DNA of 64,000 nt from Neckera pumila (taxonomy: Eukaryota > Streptophyta > Bryopsida > Hypnales > Neckeraceae). The notes under the pieces are model-generated. The model did no database searches. It had not been told where the DNA came from and saw only the letters and a list, made by a program, of their open reading frames with translations. Position 1 is the stretch's first letter. The number at the start of each line of letters is the position of its first letter. A program made the position numbers and the translations under genes. Below are positions 52,365 to 64,000 of this stretch, in pieces. The DNA is taken from NCBI GenBank assembly GCA_963969595.1, contig OZ018411.1, positions 25,790,545-25,854,544 on the forward strand, written 5' to 3'.

Positions 52365-53282
52365 CCCCTAAGGACCTAGGCGTTTTTTCTACCAAAAAAC
52401 ACTCAAAACTGCCAATCTATAGCAAAGAGTAAAAAATTTTGAATATTTTTTTTCTAGATCTAACCATAGGACCTTACACCCAACTAGTATGGGAGTGTGT
52501 GGAAAAAATTTCAGAATTTTTGATTGCACAAATTACAACATATCTATGTTTAAAGTGGAAAAAAAAGTTTTTCAATGCATTATAGGACTAGATTATTTGA
52601 CTTTGAACTTTCTTAACTTTAACTTTTTTTGCTATAGAGTTTTGAGCTTTAAATATTTCTAATGGAAAATTGAGTTGAGAATATAGGAAAAAAAAATTCA
52701 AAAAACCTTAATTTTTATACTTAAAAAAATTATTAAGTAGAAGTAGGTATGAGATAGTAGGAAAATCTAAATTATTAATACCTCTAAAATGGAAATCAAA
52801 TGCACTAGTTCAAATGGTGAGATTGGTCTAGCAAGCAAATGAAATCATGTCGAACTTTATTTTTTGAAAAATTGTAATAATTGCATTAAAAAATGAATCA
52901 TATAAATTATTTTTCAAGAAGATATCTAATTGCCCCAAAACAAGATTGTTCGTAATTTTCTCATAAAAATCCAAATGGAATGTATCAAAGCTTTTCATAT
53001 AGACAAAAATATAATCTATGAGAAAAAAAACTCAAAAAAAGAGTTCAAATTTTTTCAAATTTTCTTTTGCTACCTCTTCTCCCCCCTTCTCTTGTTTTGA
53101 GCTAATTTGAGGCATAATTTTTATTCCCCGGGCACCAATTGAAAAAAAATTATAGTTTTATGAGGTAATCAATTTTTCTATCTTCAAAAGAAGTTTCATA
53201 AAATTAGGATAAAAATTTAGCCCGTAGGTACCTGTCCAAAATTCCCATTTGTCCTCCGAGGGGACAATGATCCTTTTAGGGG
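52365..53282 (-). mobile_element. TTAA element, subfamily B (918 bp), inverted
   Basis: TTAA at 52361-52364; the right flank is TTCT, probably a mutated TTAA. The ends read CCCCTAAGGACC and GATCCTTTTAGGGG. The GTCC...GGAC hairpin block lies at the right end (GTCCTCCGAGGGGAC), so orientation is opposite to 42491-43382. Confidence 0.75.
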
Positions 53283-54585
53283 TTCTCACTCATCTTGTGC
53301 AAGATCTTGCGGTTGTAAGGTCCACTAAAAACAATTTAATTTTTTTCCCAGATTTGCTCTTTGCACGAGGTGGCCATTAGTAAAAGATAGTTATAGGATT
53401 TTAGGAGTAAATCCCTAAGTGCTCAATAATCCAACCAAGTGAAAGGCAAACACTTAGAACAATGCACTTCATTTAAATAATATTCATTGAAGAAGCTTCA
53501 AGAAATACCATGTAATAGATCAATGAAAAGAAAAGAAAAAATCTTTGCATAAATCATAGGTTGTTTTTCATATCAAAAAATGAATCATTTTGGAAGATTC
53601 TAGATTTGATTAGTAAATAGACCATGTTAGGGAGGCCAACTTCACAATGAAGGATTTATGCAAGTCTCCAACAAGTCTCCAATAGTCAATCTACAAAAAT
53701 TCATTGCATAGGGATCTATAAAAATGTCTTTTTCAAATAATATTCTATTGCATGGAATAAAACAACACCACATGGCCAAGTTGTGGGCAAAATGAAATCT
53801 AGAGATACTTCTATAGAGTTGTTTCACTCATGAGTATATAAAAATGATTAAATCACTTGACTTCTTCATGAGAAGAACAAAATGAGGGTTGGGTTACACC
53901 AGGGCTAGACCAAGGACTAGAAAGATTCTAAGGTACCCTACTTTGTTAAATGTGAGTCATGTGACTATGTAAAGCAAGAATCCAAAACAAAAAATAGTAA
54001 TGGCATTGTATATGGTCTTTTTATAACCCAAGAGAGACCGTAGCCGGCCCATATCTATTAATTATTGGATGTGACATTGTCAACCACAAGATCAAATAAA
54101 TAGACAAAATCTACGGTTGTAAGGTTCTACTATTCTAGCATGCCATGGTCTCTTAGAAATCCATTACATCAAAAAAATTGGTCCTAGTAGATATGGTGCT
54201 ATGATGGTGCATGTGATAGTAAAGAAGAGATTATGGTGTCATTTATCCTATCAAAGTTAGTACAGAGGCTGGCACCAAATTATCTTAATAGCATTTCAAC
54301 GCACCATCATAACACTAAACTTGCAAGCCCTGAAGTTCTTGATGTAGGCCTACCTCATAGAGGTGGTGAAGAAAAAAGCTCCTAGAAATCAACAAAACAT
54401 TATTTGCATTGGTCATGTAGGATTCCAAGTAGACTTCTCATCCATGAAAAATGGCATGGGCCATGGCCAAAGTGTAAATCCAACTTGGACCATGCTAATT
54501 TCTCCACCAATTCCTGATTTGATCATTCAAGAGAACCTTTGGTCTGGCCCTAGTGTAAATAGACCTTGAGACTATGACTATGATG
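53283..54585. other. intergenic DNA, no gene supported
   Basis: A 68-codon frame at 54363-54569 (plus) is unassigned and not supported as a gene. Confidence 0.4.
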
Positions 54586-54916
54586 ACATAATCGGTTGTT
54601 GACTTTTCAACGCTAACGTGACACTGTCCCATTGGCAACCCATCACCATTGCCATAACAAGTTGTAATTCATAACCTTCTTGCCTTTCAACTTGCTTCTT
54701 ACACCCTTGGATCATGAAGATCACAGGTTGTGATGGAAAAATGTACAACCGATTACATACGATAACCTTTTCGCTGCTAGCGGATAGGAATGTATCCTAT
54801 CTATTCGCTGCTAGCGCGGCTCATCGGTTATCTAATACATAGACATTTTGAAATAGTTTCAATTATTTGTTTGTAGGTTACAAAGCACTTACTGACAATT
54901 TTAGTACTCAATCTTT

Positions 54917-55060
54917 CATTAGAGGAAATTTCAGGCCTCCAGAAGGTTGCTTCACAGCCTTCCGAGGTGTCCTGAAATTTGCTTTTATTTTGCTCAAAAA
55001 ATCGTTTTCCCCCTATTTCCACCTTGCTGAAACTGCAGCAACAATGGCGCAGGAACCCAT

Positions 55061-55097
<37 letters not shown>

Positions 55098-55297
55098 CTT
55101 AAAAAAAAAAAAATTAAATTTAAAAAAAAAAAAAAAAAAAAAAATTCTGCGAAACTTGACTGCTCCGACGAGCAGTCAGAAACTCTGACTGCTCACCAAG
55201 AGCAATTTCGAAGTTGATAGGCCATGCAAAGAATGAAAGAATAGCATGGCATGGCAACTTTGGACGGCCCTCTAAGGGGCTGAATTTTTCTCTAATG
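54917..55297 (+). mobile_element. Mutator-like MITE with poly-A core, nested in the 1.45-kb element
   Basis: The ends are CATTAGAGGAAATTTCAGGC and, inverted, CATTAGAGAAAAATTCAGCC. The core is A-rich (about 55069-55143) and is followed by GACTGCTC(C)GACGAGCAGTC, a small hairpin. Confidence 0.65.
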
Positions 55298-55304
55298 TCT
55301 GAAT

Positions 55305-55800
55305 TCAATCTTGGAGGCAACAATTTCCCGCTCAACACACAACATCGATCTTCCCCCTCCCTTCAATCAGCAATCAGCATATCCTCCCATCCTCACTCCC
55401 AGCGCTGGATCGAATCTACAATTGCAATGAATACACGACAGTTAATCCATTATGCAATTCCACTTTGGAAGGCATGCAGTCATCCGTCCGTTTCCAATCA
55501 AAAGGAAGAGTGAGAGAATCTAGTAAGCGACAAGAACGGGCCAGAGGTCCCCATTGCTGTACCACGTTGCAGAAATGAGGGAGAGCATCAACCATGAAGC
55601 AATTGGCAAAGCTTAGAAAGCCCCGCGCGCCCAGTTCTTCGAAGGAGTCTTCGAGAATCATGCTGGGCCACGTTCCCGCTCGACGCGATGATCGATAGCA
55701 GTACTCTCAACTCTTGGGACTTGGGATTCCCGAAATATATATTTTGTTTCGGTTTCTTGGGGAGTTGGGGGTATGGGGAACCAAGTCCGGAACCTGATGA
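55305..55800 (-). other. GC-richer, gene-like insert inside the 1.45-kb element
   Basis: Composition differs sharply from the surroundings. On the minus strand an ATG at 55661 opens an 81-codon frame (start MILEDSFEELGARGFLSFAN) preceded by a TATATATTT box near 55740. No family is recognised. It may be a captured host gene fragment, as in Pack-MULEs, possibly including a promoter and first exon. Confidence 0.4.
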
Positions 55801-56187
55801 ATAGTACCGGCACTAAGTATTAGATAACCGACGAGCCGCAGTAGCGGCGAGTAGGTTATTGGACATAACCGGTTGTTCACTTTTCAATCACAACCTTTGA
55901 TCTCCGTGATCCAAGGGTGGAGGAAGCAAGTTGAGAGGAGAGAAGGTTATGAGTTGCAACTTGTAATGGCAATGGTAATGGGTTGCCAATGGGACGGTGC
56001 CACGTGAGTGTTGAAAACTCAACAACTGGTTATGTTACTGTAAACCACTCCCAGGATTCCTCCCGTTCATTTTGCGGGGTGGTTCTCGACTGCAATCCAC
56101 GATTATTTGGATAAAATTGCGTAATCGAGCATTACGGGTTTTTCATCCGGTTCCAACTCTCATCCTCAATTTCTCATCCTTTCCTGC

Positions 56188-56331
56188 TCGTGATTTACGT
56201 CGGGCAACGCCTTCGTTGTCGGGGATTGCGGGGAAAAAAGTGCCTCCTCGTCGAGCTCCGCCCTCCTCGTCAACACTTTTTTTCCCGCAATCCCCTCCCC
56301 CTCGGGCATTGCCCTATACGTAAGTTACAGT
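56188..56331 (+). repeat. long GC-rich hairpin
   Basis: The core arms (56221-56242 and 56274-56295) are 22 bp with one mismatch and contain GATTGCGGG. Outside them, TTACGTCGGGCAACGCC on the left is imperfectly inverted on the right (GGCATTGCCC, ACGTAA). It could be a very small MITE or a structured leader. Confidence 0.5.
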
Positions 56332-57245
56332 TTGCCGCTTCAAATGCTGTAACCATAATTTGCCGCTTGAAGACACCTAGCTAGTTGTTCTTGACTTCTT
56401 GGGATTCGAGGGCCTAAAAATACGAAATCTTGTTGGGTGGAATTGCAGCTTGAGTACTCGTTTTACAGTTTTTGTTTGTTTGCTTGTTTCCATTTTAGGC
56501 AGTGCGATCATTATGGAGTGATGAAGCTTTTACATCCACAGGAATGGATGAAACCTGCACATATGGATGAATGAGAAATTATGGATTAATCCGAAAGAAT
56601 GTATATTCATCAAAAATAGAGCATTGATACTGTCCCAAGATTGGATAGCATTTTGTGGTTTCATCCACTGAAAAAGGAAGAATGTCTCGCCAAATATTCC
56701 CTATAAGAAATTTTGTATCGCATTTTAGCAAAAATTTGCTCAACTTCTTTTGCTACTTTTTTGGTCAATTGTTTCATAGGTTTGACTTTGCTTTTTCTCT
56801 CATTAGGAATAACCTGCGAGAAGAATGGAAGGGGGGCAACGTCACCTAAAAAAATTGTATAACCACTAAATTTTAGTTTTATAAATATTAGAACACTATT
56901 TCAAAATAGCATGACTTCGGTAAATAAATATCACACACACTACCTAGGACAATGCAATATTGTTGAGTCAATCCATTTTCCTGAAAACTACTTGTATTGT
57001 GGATAGTTTGGTTAATAATAAAAATTTAGTAGTAAAGATTACTCATCAATTAATTTAAAAATTAAAAAAAATTAAAAAAAAATTATATATTTATAAATTT
57101 AATAAATTAATTACTTTAAACTTAAAATTTAAAATCAAATAATTTAAAAATTTAGAAATTAAAATGTACAACCTTCAACTTTTCAAATTTCAAAATGCTT
57201 AGATTTCTAGAGTTTGAGATGTAAAATTCAAAAGTTTTTATGTCT
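56332..57245. other. intergenic DNA, nothing recognised
   Basis: Composition falls to AT-rich after about 56850. No supported gene. Confidence 0.45.
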
Positions 57246-57249
57246 TTAA

Positions 57250-58165
57250 CCCCTAAACTACCAAAGTCCTCTCGGGGGACACTTGGGATTTTGGGCAAGC
57301 TCATGCGACCTGAAATTTTGACTTGATTTTTTGAAACTTTTTTTGAAGATAGGAAATCATATTAGCTTTCTAAAAATATAATCTTTTTTCAATCGGTGCT
57401 CAGTAGCAAAAATTATGCCACCTGAAGTCCAAAAAGCACTTTGCCAGGCAAAAAAACAAAACTTTAAAAGATCAAAATTTTGTTTTTCAACTTTTTTCCT
57501 TCAAAGATCATATTTTTGTCTACATTTGAAGCTTTAATTCATTCTATTTGAACTCAATATGAGAAAGTTATGGACAATCTTGTTTTTCGGGCAATCTAAG
57601 CGTCTACATAAAAAAAACCTTGTAGAATTCAGTTGTGAATGCAATTTTCATTTTTTTTCAATTTTCTTTTTTTGATAAGTTTGTTTGCAAGAACAATCCC
57701 ACCGTTAAGATCATGGTGTTTTAATTCCACCTAAGAGCTATTAACAATTTAGTATTTCATTCAATTTTGGACCTACTTCTACTTAACAATTTTTTAATAT
57801 GTGAAAATCAAGTTTTGACATTCTGAATTTTTTTCCCCAACTCTCAACTCAAACTTGCAACAAAATAAATTTTAACTTTTTGGTGTGTAGTAAAAAAAAA
57901 GATCCACAAATAGCTGTCAAAGTCATCTGAAATTGTAGGCCACAGTTCCAAAAAACTTCTTTTTCCAACTTCAAATGCTAATATCTTCCAATCCGTACGG
58001 TCAAACCTCATGAAATTTTTACCACATGATCTGAGACAAGTGAAGTTCAAGATCCTTTTGTTAGATTCCAAAAAAAAAAGCTTTTTTTGACTTAGGGTGT
58101 GATCGCAGCAGAAATGGCAGTTTTCAGTGGTTTTGGAGCCAGAAACTACCTTGGTATCTTAGGGG
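57250..58165 (+). mobile_element. TTAA element, subfamily B (916 bp), intact ends
   Basis: TTAA at 57246-57249 and 58166-58169. The ends read CCCCTAAACTACCAAAG and, inverted, CCCCTAAGATACCAAGG. The GTCC...GGAC block lies at the left end. Confidence 0.8.
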
Positions 58166-58681
58166 TTAAAGTTTTATGATTACAATTTATAACATGAACA
58201 TAATTGTCAATAGAGAGAGCAATGGATCCCTATTGTGGTAACCGAGCATCGATGCTTCTATCTATGCAGCACACATTGTTTTTTCACAGTTATGACATTT
58301 GCAATAATTTTTGATGTTACTAGTAGCTCCAAAAAATATAAGTATTCAAATGAAAATAAAAAATATCAATATTCACAAATTTTAAATATTAAAATATAAT
58401 AAAATACTCTGTTTTCAAATTTTCAAATTTTCAAATTAACAAGTTAAAATTCTAAAGATAATTTATAATATTAAAACTTGTAATTTTATAAATAGTTTGT
58501 AGTCTTAGAACTTGCAATATTAAAAAACTTAAAGATTTACAAAATCAAAATTTAAAGAATTTAAAATTTCAACCAATTTTAAGTTATTGACAATAATATG
58601 AAGAAAATTGAAGCCTTAATATTGAAATAACATTACCATAGGCAAACAACAAACCAAGCGTTGCCCAGGCTAGTATTTAAC

Positions 58682-59582
58682 CCCTAAAGGACTTTGGGTT
58701 GTTTTTGTCAAAAAAACACTTAAAACTGTCATTTCTATTGTAAAGAACAAAAATATGTTAAAATTGTTTTTGTTTTTGCACATCTAACCATAAGATCTTA
58801 TACTACTCTAGTATGAAAATGTGACAAAAAAATTTCAAGAACTTTGACAACACAAATTGCAAAAAGTGAAGAAGACATGTTTTTTTCACCTTGCATGACT
58901 AAATTATTTGACTTTGAACCTTCTTAACTTGAATTTTTGGCACTAAAAAGTTTTGAGGTTTAAATTTCCATAGTAGGGAATTGAGTTGAGAGTCTAAAAA
59001 AATAAAATAAAATAAAATTCACTTACTTTTCATTCTTAAAAAAAAAATTTAAGTAGAAGAATGTACGAGAGAGAAAAAAGTCTTAATTGTTAATTTCAAT
59101 AAGATGGAATTGAAACACACTAATCCTAACAAAGAGATTGTTTTAGCAAGAAAACTAAACCTTGTAGGACTTTTCTTTTTGAAAAACTATAAAAATTGAG
59201 TTCAAAACACATCCACTATATTATTATTTTTAGAAGATGCAATGATTGCATGGATAACAAGATGCTCCATAACTTTTGCAACACTAATCCAAATAGAATG
59301 AATTAAGGCTTTCCATATAGACAAAATATAATCTATGAAAATCCTATTTTTAAATTAAGTTCAATTTTTTGTGGATTTTTTCTTGCACGGTCTCCCTTGT
59401 TTTGAACTTATTGTGGCATAATTTTTATTCTCAAGCATGGATTGAACTAAAAATTATATTTCTAGAAAGCTAATGTATTTTTCTATCTTAAAGAAAAACT
59501 TCAAATAATCGTGACAAAAATTGAGACCATAGGAGCCTACCAAAATCTATATTGTCCCTTAAGGACAATGGTCCTTTAGAGG
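58682..59582 (-). mobile_element. TTAA element, subfamily B (901 bp), inverted
   Basis: TTAA at 58678-58681; the right flank is TTAG. The ends read CCCCTAAAGGACTTTGGG and GGTCCTTTAGAGG. Orientation is opposite to the neighbour at 57250, from which it is separated by about 500 bp. Confidence 0.75.
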
Positions 59583-59734
59583 TTAGTGAAAGTGGAAAAA
59601 AGTAGTCAAATTCATAATTGATACCGTAGATTTTTAAAAAGTAATTAATACTGAATTCGGCTATTTCACCTTGTCCATGTCTCTCATACATACCTTTAGA
59701 AGCCACAAAATGTTTATAGTGTGGGATGGTAGAA

Positions 59735-60480
59735 GGTAAAAACAACCCACGTGAGATATGTAAATTAGGATTTGTAAGACTTCAATTACTCATAGCCAAT
59801 TCAAAAGCATGAATGTCCAAAGTAGAATTTTAGACCTCATTTAAGCAAAGTAGAATAATTTTTTTCAAAAAAATTCAAACTTTATACACATAGAAAATTA
59901 AGCTAAATTCTAGCTCTATAATTTTTTTTCTAGATTTATAGCTCCCATTTGAAGTTATGGACAAAGTTTAAAGTGGAGGTTTCTCGGAAAAAATGTCTCT
60001 TCCAACCCTTCTTTGAACTTTGTCTATAAGTTTTTATTGGAGACTTGAAATTACAAATGTACAATACTTTTGAAGCTAAAGTTAGCTTAATTTTCAAAAT
60101 TCTGGAAAAAATGATTTTCTCATACTTAAATGAAATTTGAAACTTTGTTTTGAACAAAATTAGTATATTTATGGGCAATTTCATTAAAATGGTAGTATTC
60201 CAAATGCCACTTTGACAGTGTGCCATTTTCACCATCTAAGACAGGTATACATTTCAAAACATCCATTTTGAACTGTTAAAGGCATATATAGATTTAGAAC
60301 GGCCATTCTGAACTGTTTTCAAGCCATTTAAAATAAATATCGCCAATTTTATGAAATTGCACATATTTTTACAATGAGAGGTGAAGTTTTAGCTTCATAT
60401 TATCCCATACACGTTGAGGATTGATGAAGGACAATGGATTTTGCTATAAAAATGACCTCCCCAATTTTAGTTTATAAAAT
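59735..60480 (+). mobile_element. foldback element, family C, second copy
   Basis: It shares with 31095-31610 the blocks AACAACCCACGTGAGATATG, GTAAATTAGGATTTGTA and, at the right, GACAATGGATTTTGCTATAA. The centre (about 59985) is again an inverted repeat (GGACAAAGTTTAAAG against CTTTGAACTTTGTC). Confidence 0.5.
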
Positions 60481-61849
60481 GTCAATGAACTACCTCCTCA
60501 TTTTGCCATTAAAAATTTCCTTGATGACGGATGGTGAAATGATGGATTGATAGGTGACTCAATAATATTAAATTTTCCAACATTATGTGACTTGAAGTCA
60601 ATAATATATTCCTTGATTTTGTATCATAGAGCCATTGATTTCCAAAAAAGAAAATTGAACTTATTTCTTTTCAAATATTTTTTGCTAGACTTACTCATCA
60701 CCTACAATAACCTTCTCTCTATGCAAAAGGCATGTAGACTAAATGGGTTACTTTGGAGGCCTTTGAGGATCAAGATAACCTTCCATATCTCTTTATACAA
60801 CAATCTTTGACAACTTCTTTCTCTTCATTTCTAAGTTGATGACTTTTATCATGTCTTGTAGTTGGTATGATAAAAATAATTCTTTTTGTTTCTTCAATAT
60901 TCTCTTATTTGAAATAGACCAATGACTTTTTGATGTGTTTTTTTGTTGGTAGAGTGACAAAAACTTTGGAGTGTGTTCCAGTTAGAAATCATCAATTTTG
61001 CTCATCCATCCATTCATTGATTACTTCCATCCATTATACTATGTACTTTTAGTGATTTTCACATGAAGTTTGTAGAACATTGTAATTATGGAGATACTTA
61101 AGTTATTTCATTTGCTATTTTTTCCTCCAAATTTGAGTTCATATTTTGACACAAAGACCTTGAATGTATGAGAAACTAAGGTGTCAACATTCAAATTAAC
61201 CAATAATAAAATAGGTGGTTGACTATTTAATTTTTCTTCTTGTGGTCAAAAAATAAAAAGAATTCCTCTTTTGAAGAACACTCATAGGAATATTCTATTA
61301 TGTTCCAAGAAGCCATAACAAGGCCATTTTGTATCCGAAGTAGATGACTTCAGAGACACTGTAGGTTGCAAACAAAGAAAGACAAATTTTAATTCCATAT
61401 TTTAGAGATTGAATGCACTTGTACCAAATGATGTTGGAAATTTCCTCGCCGTAATATCATCAACTTTTTGTCCAAGACAATGCTAAATTCCTTAAGTAAC
61501 AAGGGCTAATCCAAAATTCTAGAATTGCAAAGATATATTATAAAATGTACCTTCTAAGAATAATTTAGCATTGAATTCTAAACAAAGGTTATAAAATATG
61601 ATTTACATATCATATACCTACAATTAGAATATTGCATTTATTAATATTATTAAAATAATAATAATAATGATAATAATAAAGTTTATTTCTTTTAAAATTA
61701 AATATACATTGATTAGAAGTGATTTTCACCAAAAAGTTATCCTTTAAAGAATAATCCGTACCTTAAATACCTTAGATGAGTTTGTTTATTATGTTTGTTA
61801 TATTTGTTATGGTGTGATCTCCGTGTATCCTCTAGTCGTATTCTTGGTA
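60481..61849. other. AT-rich intergenic DNA, nothing recognised
   Basis: An 87-codon frame at 60547-60810 is Leu/Ile/Asn-rich and unassigned; not supported as a gene. Confidence 0.4.
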
Positions 61850-62010
61850 TTGTTAAAAAGCCCTTAGCAAGAGGGATGTACAGACTTTGTTTCGTGGCAT
61901 TCCAACTCATAGCAAAAAGAAAATTGAATTTGAGTTTTTTATGAATTAAAAAATTAGAAAATTATTTTATTTTATTTTTATTTTATTATGGCAATGGCAC
62001 ACGGCATAAT
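61850..62010 (-). repeat. minus-strand fragment of the repeat seen at 38360-39330
   Basis: It reads, inverted, TGCCATTGCCATAATAAAAT, then TTTCTAATTTTTTAATTCAT and CACGAAACAAAGTCTGTACA-like sequence ending in CTTGCTAAGGGC. Confidence 0.5.
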
Positions 62011-64000
62011 AGTTGTGATGATTTTTAAGATTCTCACTTTACTTATTTATTCAAGTTATTTTTGAAGGACCATTTTAAAACTAAATCATTTAATTTTTCA
62101 AGTAAAACACAGTAGTTCCATTTAAACTATAGAGTATTTCTACAATAAATTCTTGAAAATCACTTCCTTACAAATGTTAGAGAACTAATAGAAGAAGCTA
62201 TAAACTATTAGATGGGTGAAAAAAACAAGATCTTTTGTACTCAAGACATGTTTATGTTCATCTATTCTTTAAAATTTAAACACCTAGTCTCTGAGCAGTT
62301 ACTCCACAAATCACCTTATATTGCATTCTTAAATTCATTGTTTGAAATTTAGCCATAAAAACAATCCTTCTTGAATTTGAGCCCTACTAGTGAAATAAAG
62401 TTTATGAAGTCTAAATTTTGTTTTAATTTGAAAATTGAAAAAAAACTTACAATTATATTTTATTATATTGTAAATTCTAGGTAAATAACCATAATCTAGT
62501 AGTCTAATTATCTTCAAATTTTAGAAAGACATAGAAGTTTTATTTGTACCATGATATTCTACACTATTGTATATCCATGTGGATAAAATTTCAGATTTTT
62601 AAAGTAAATTTTGTAATTGACACAAGATTTTTTCATATTTTTTCTCCAAAAATTCACTGCAATTTTGAATTTTCACAAAAATCTACAAATGGAGTAACCA
62701 CTATATCCAAAATGACTTAGGAATGCTTTTTGACTTTTTAATCATTTTTAGGTAGACCTTTGCGTTTTTAATTTTCCAAGCTTGAAATTGGAATTTTGCA
62801 TATAGATGCCTAGAAGGATTGTCTTGAATGCAAAACAAACTTATAGAATATAGATTAGTCGTTACAAAGTTATGTTCAAACACTCTTTTTATTCTCAACA
62901 GGGACAAGAGAAAACTTTCAGTATTTGTGTTTGTTTTCTTTACATTTTTTTTCTAGGATTTTCAATAAAACTCTAAAGCAAGTGATTAACCTTGAGACAA
63001 CAAGATCTATTACTAAGGTACTTTGCTAAGAATAATTCACGGATTTCTAGATCAATAGAGACATTATTCATTTCTACAATAATCTTGAAAATTATCCATC
63101 AACTACTTTCTGACCTCAACAACCTTCCAAGGTTAATTTATAAGAGTTGTGAGATACATACATTTTTGTAGAAAAAATTTCAAAGATAAACTAAGCACAT
63201 ACAAAGAGATGTAAAAAAAAATTTCCTCACTATTTTTGGATAAATATCTTACAAATAGTGAGCTTTTACAATTTAATTTTTTTAACACAATATACTTCAA
63301 TGAGTAAGCTATATGTTGGTAAGACTAAACTTCAAGTATCAATAAAAAATAAAACATTGTTTTAGCTGCCCAAGTTGAAACCATAAACACATTCAAGTTC
63401 ATAATCTTACAATTATTAAGTCAAACTAGGGACAAATTAGAGTACTAGAAAGCTTACAAGATGACGTACATTCTCCAAAAAATTATTTGAAAAAATGTAT
63501 ATGTTGTGACTTTACAATGGATTGCCCCCTAAATAAAAAATCCCTTCCGATCATTTATTTACCACTCAATATATATGAAGTTAATTTTTAGGAGATGAAA
63601 GGAAAATTTTAAACAAACATGAGGATTTATATAAGCTTTGTAAAAATATACATATTTTTACAATCAAGTAGTTGAGTCAAAAGTTTTTGGGCCCCAAAAT
63701 TTTAGAACAACTTCACCAGTATGCTAATAGGAAGGGCAAGCAATCAAGCAAATTGTGAATTTTTTTCCATTAACTTTGAATGCGTATATCTTGCAATCTA
63801 TGGAGTTGAGTGGGCTTAGATTTTTACCACGCATTTTTATAATACTATAGATAAATAAAAAATCATTTAAATTGAAAAAAAATAAAAATTTCCAAATTTT
63901 CACACAATGTACTAAAAATAGTAGTTATATAACAACTTTAGAACCATTAATTCAATTTTTAGAATAATTTATGAATTTTTAGGTTGTTGATTAATATTTT
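62011..64000. other. AT-rich DNA with decayed subfamily B TTAA-element sequence
   Basis: About 62540-62620 (GTGGATAAAATTTCAGATTT) and 63740-63860 (TATCTTGCAATCTATGGAGT) resemble internal parts of subfamily B. Termini are not found. No gene. Confidence 0.4.

Larger units (their letters stand above)
54586..56035 (+). mobile_element. 1.45-kb element with terminal inverted repeats of about 230-250 bp
   Basis: Left terminal repeat about 54586-54836, right about 55806-56035. Both ends read ACATAA(T/C)C(G/A)GTTGTTGA, and matching blocks continue (CCATTGGCAACCCAT, CACCCTTGGATCA, GCGGCTC then CGGTTATCTAATAC). The left repeat carries an extra 34-bp duplication: TTCGCTGCTAGCG at 54770-54782 and 54804-54816. 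Very long repeats fit a Mutator-like or foldback element. A convincing target duplication is not visible. The interior holds a nested MITE and a GC-richer gene-like insert. Confidence 0.75.

Noticed and set aside
57061..57130. AT-rich tract considered as a matrix-attachment or origin site
   Set aside because: Composition alone is not evidence in a region this AT-rich.

Overview
The window looks like nuclear DNA of a land plant with a large, AT-rich genome. Three protein genes have plant-type sequence and, where split, GT-AG introns: a HUB/BRE1-type histone H2B ubiquitin ligase, PCNA (two copies) and ribosomal protein eL38. There are plant promoter elements (telo-boxes, E2F sites) and typical plant DNA transposons (PIF/Harbinger, CACTA, Mutator-like, Tc1/mariner). 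The thaumatin-like remnant has a C-terminal half that recalls seedless-plant members of the family. A lycophyte or bryophyte is my best guess, but this is weak inference; no marker here fixes the species.

Layout. Positions 1-3273 carry the 5' half of a HUB1/HUB2-like gene on the minus strand, running off the left edge, with two telo-boxes upstream. Positions 4.2-11.3 kb are AT-rich and hold MITEs, a degenerate tandem array and simple repeats. Positions 11.3-14.0 kb carry a complete four-exon PCNA gene on the plus strand. About 6.8 kb further on, 20.8-23.3 kb carries a second, virtually identical PCNA gene on the minus strand; together they form an inverted repeat with arms of about 2.5 kb. 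The spacer holds a PIF-type MITE, a frameshifted thaumatin-like pseudogene and a long foldback element. Directly upstream of the second PCNA promoter is a nested transposon complex (23459-27934): a PIF/Harbinger element next to a PIF-type MITE that is split by a 2.4-kb Tc1/mariner-pogo element with a decayed transposase.

From 28 kb to the right end only one clear gene is present, an intronless RPL38 at 39603-39812 with a telo-box. The rest is AT-rich repeat: a family of about 0.7-0.9-kb elements flanked by TTAA and starting CCCCTAA (six with both ends recognisable, plus partial copies), Mutator-like MITEs, foldback elements, a tandem repeat built on an E2F-like palindrome, a 1.45-kb element with terminal repeats of roughly 230-250 bp that contains a GC-richer gene-like insert, and a SWIM zinc-finger remnant. 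I saw no LTR-retrotransposon coding region, no convincing RNA gene and no CRISPR array.

The intact genes are housekeeping and proliferation genes: PCNA is the replication clamp, HUB marks chromatin for transcription and cell-cycle progression, and RPL38 is ribosomal. Their promoters carry the elements expected for genes of dividing cells (E2F sites at PCNA, telo-boxes at HUB and RPL38). They are neighbours rather than an operon-like unit.
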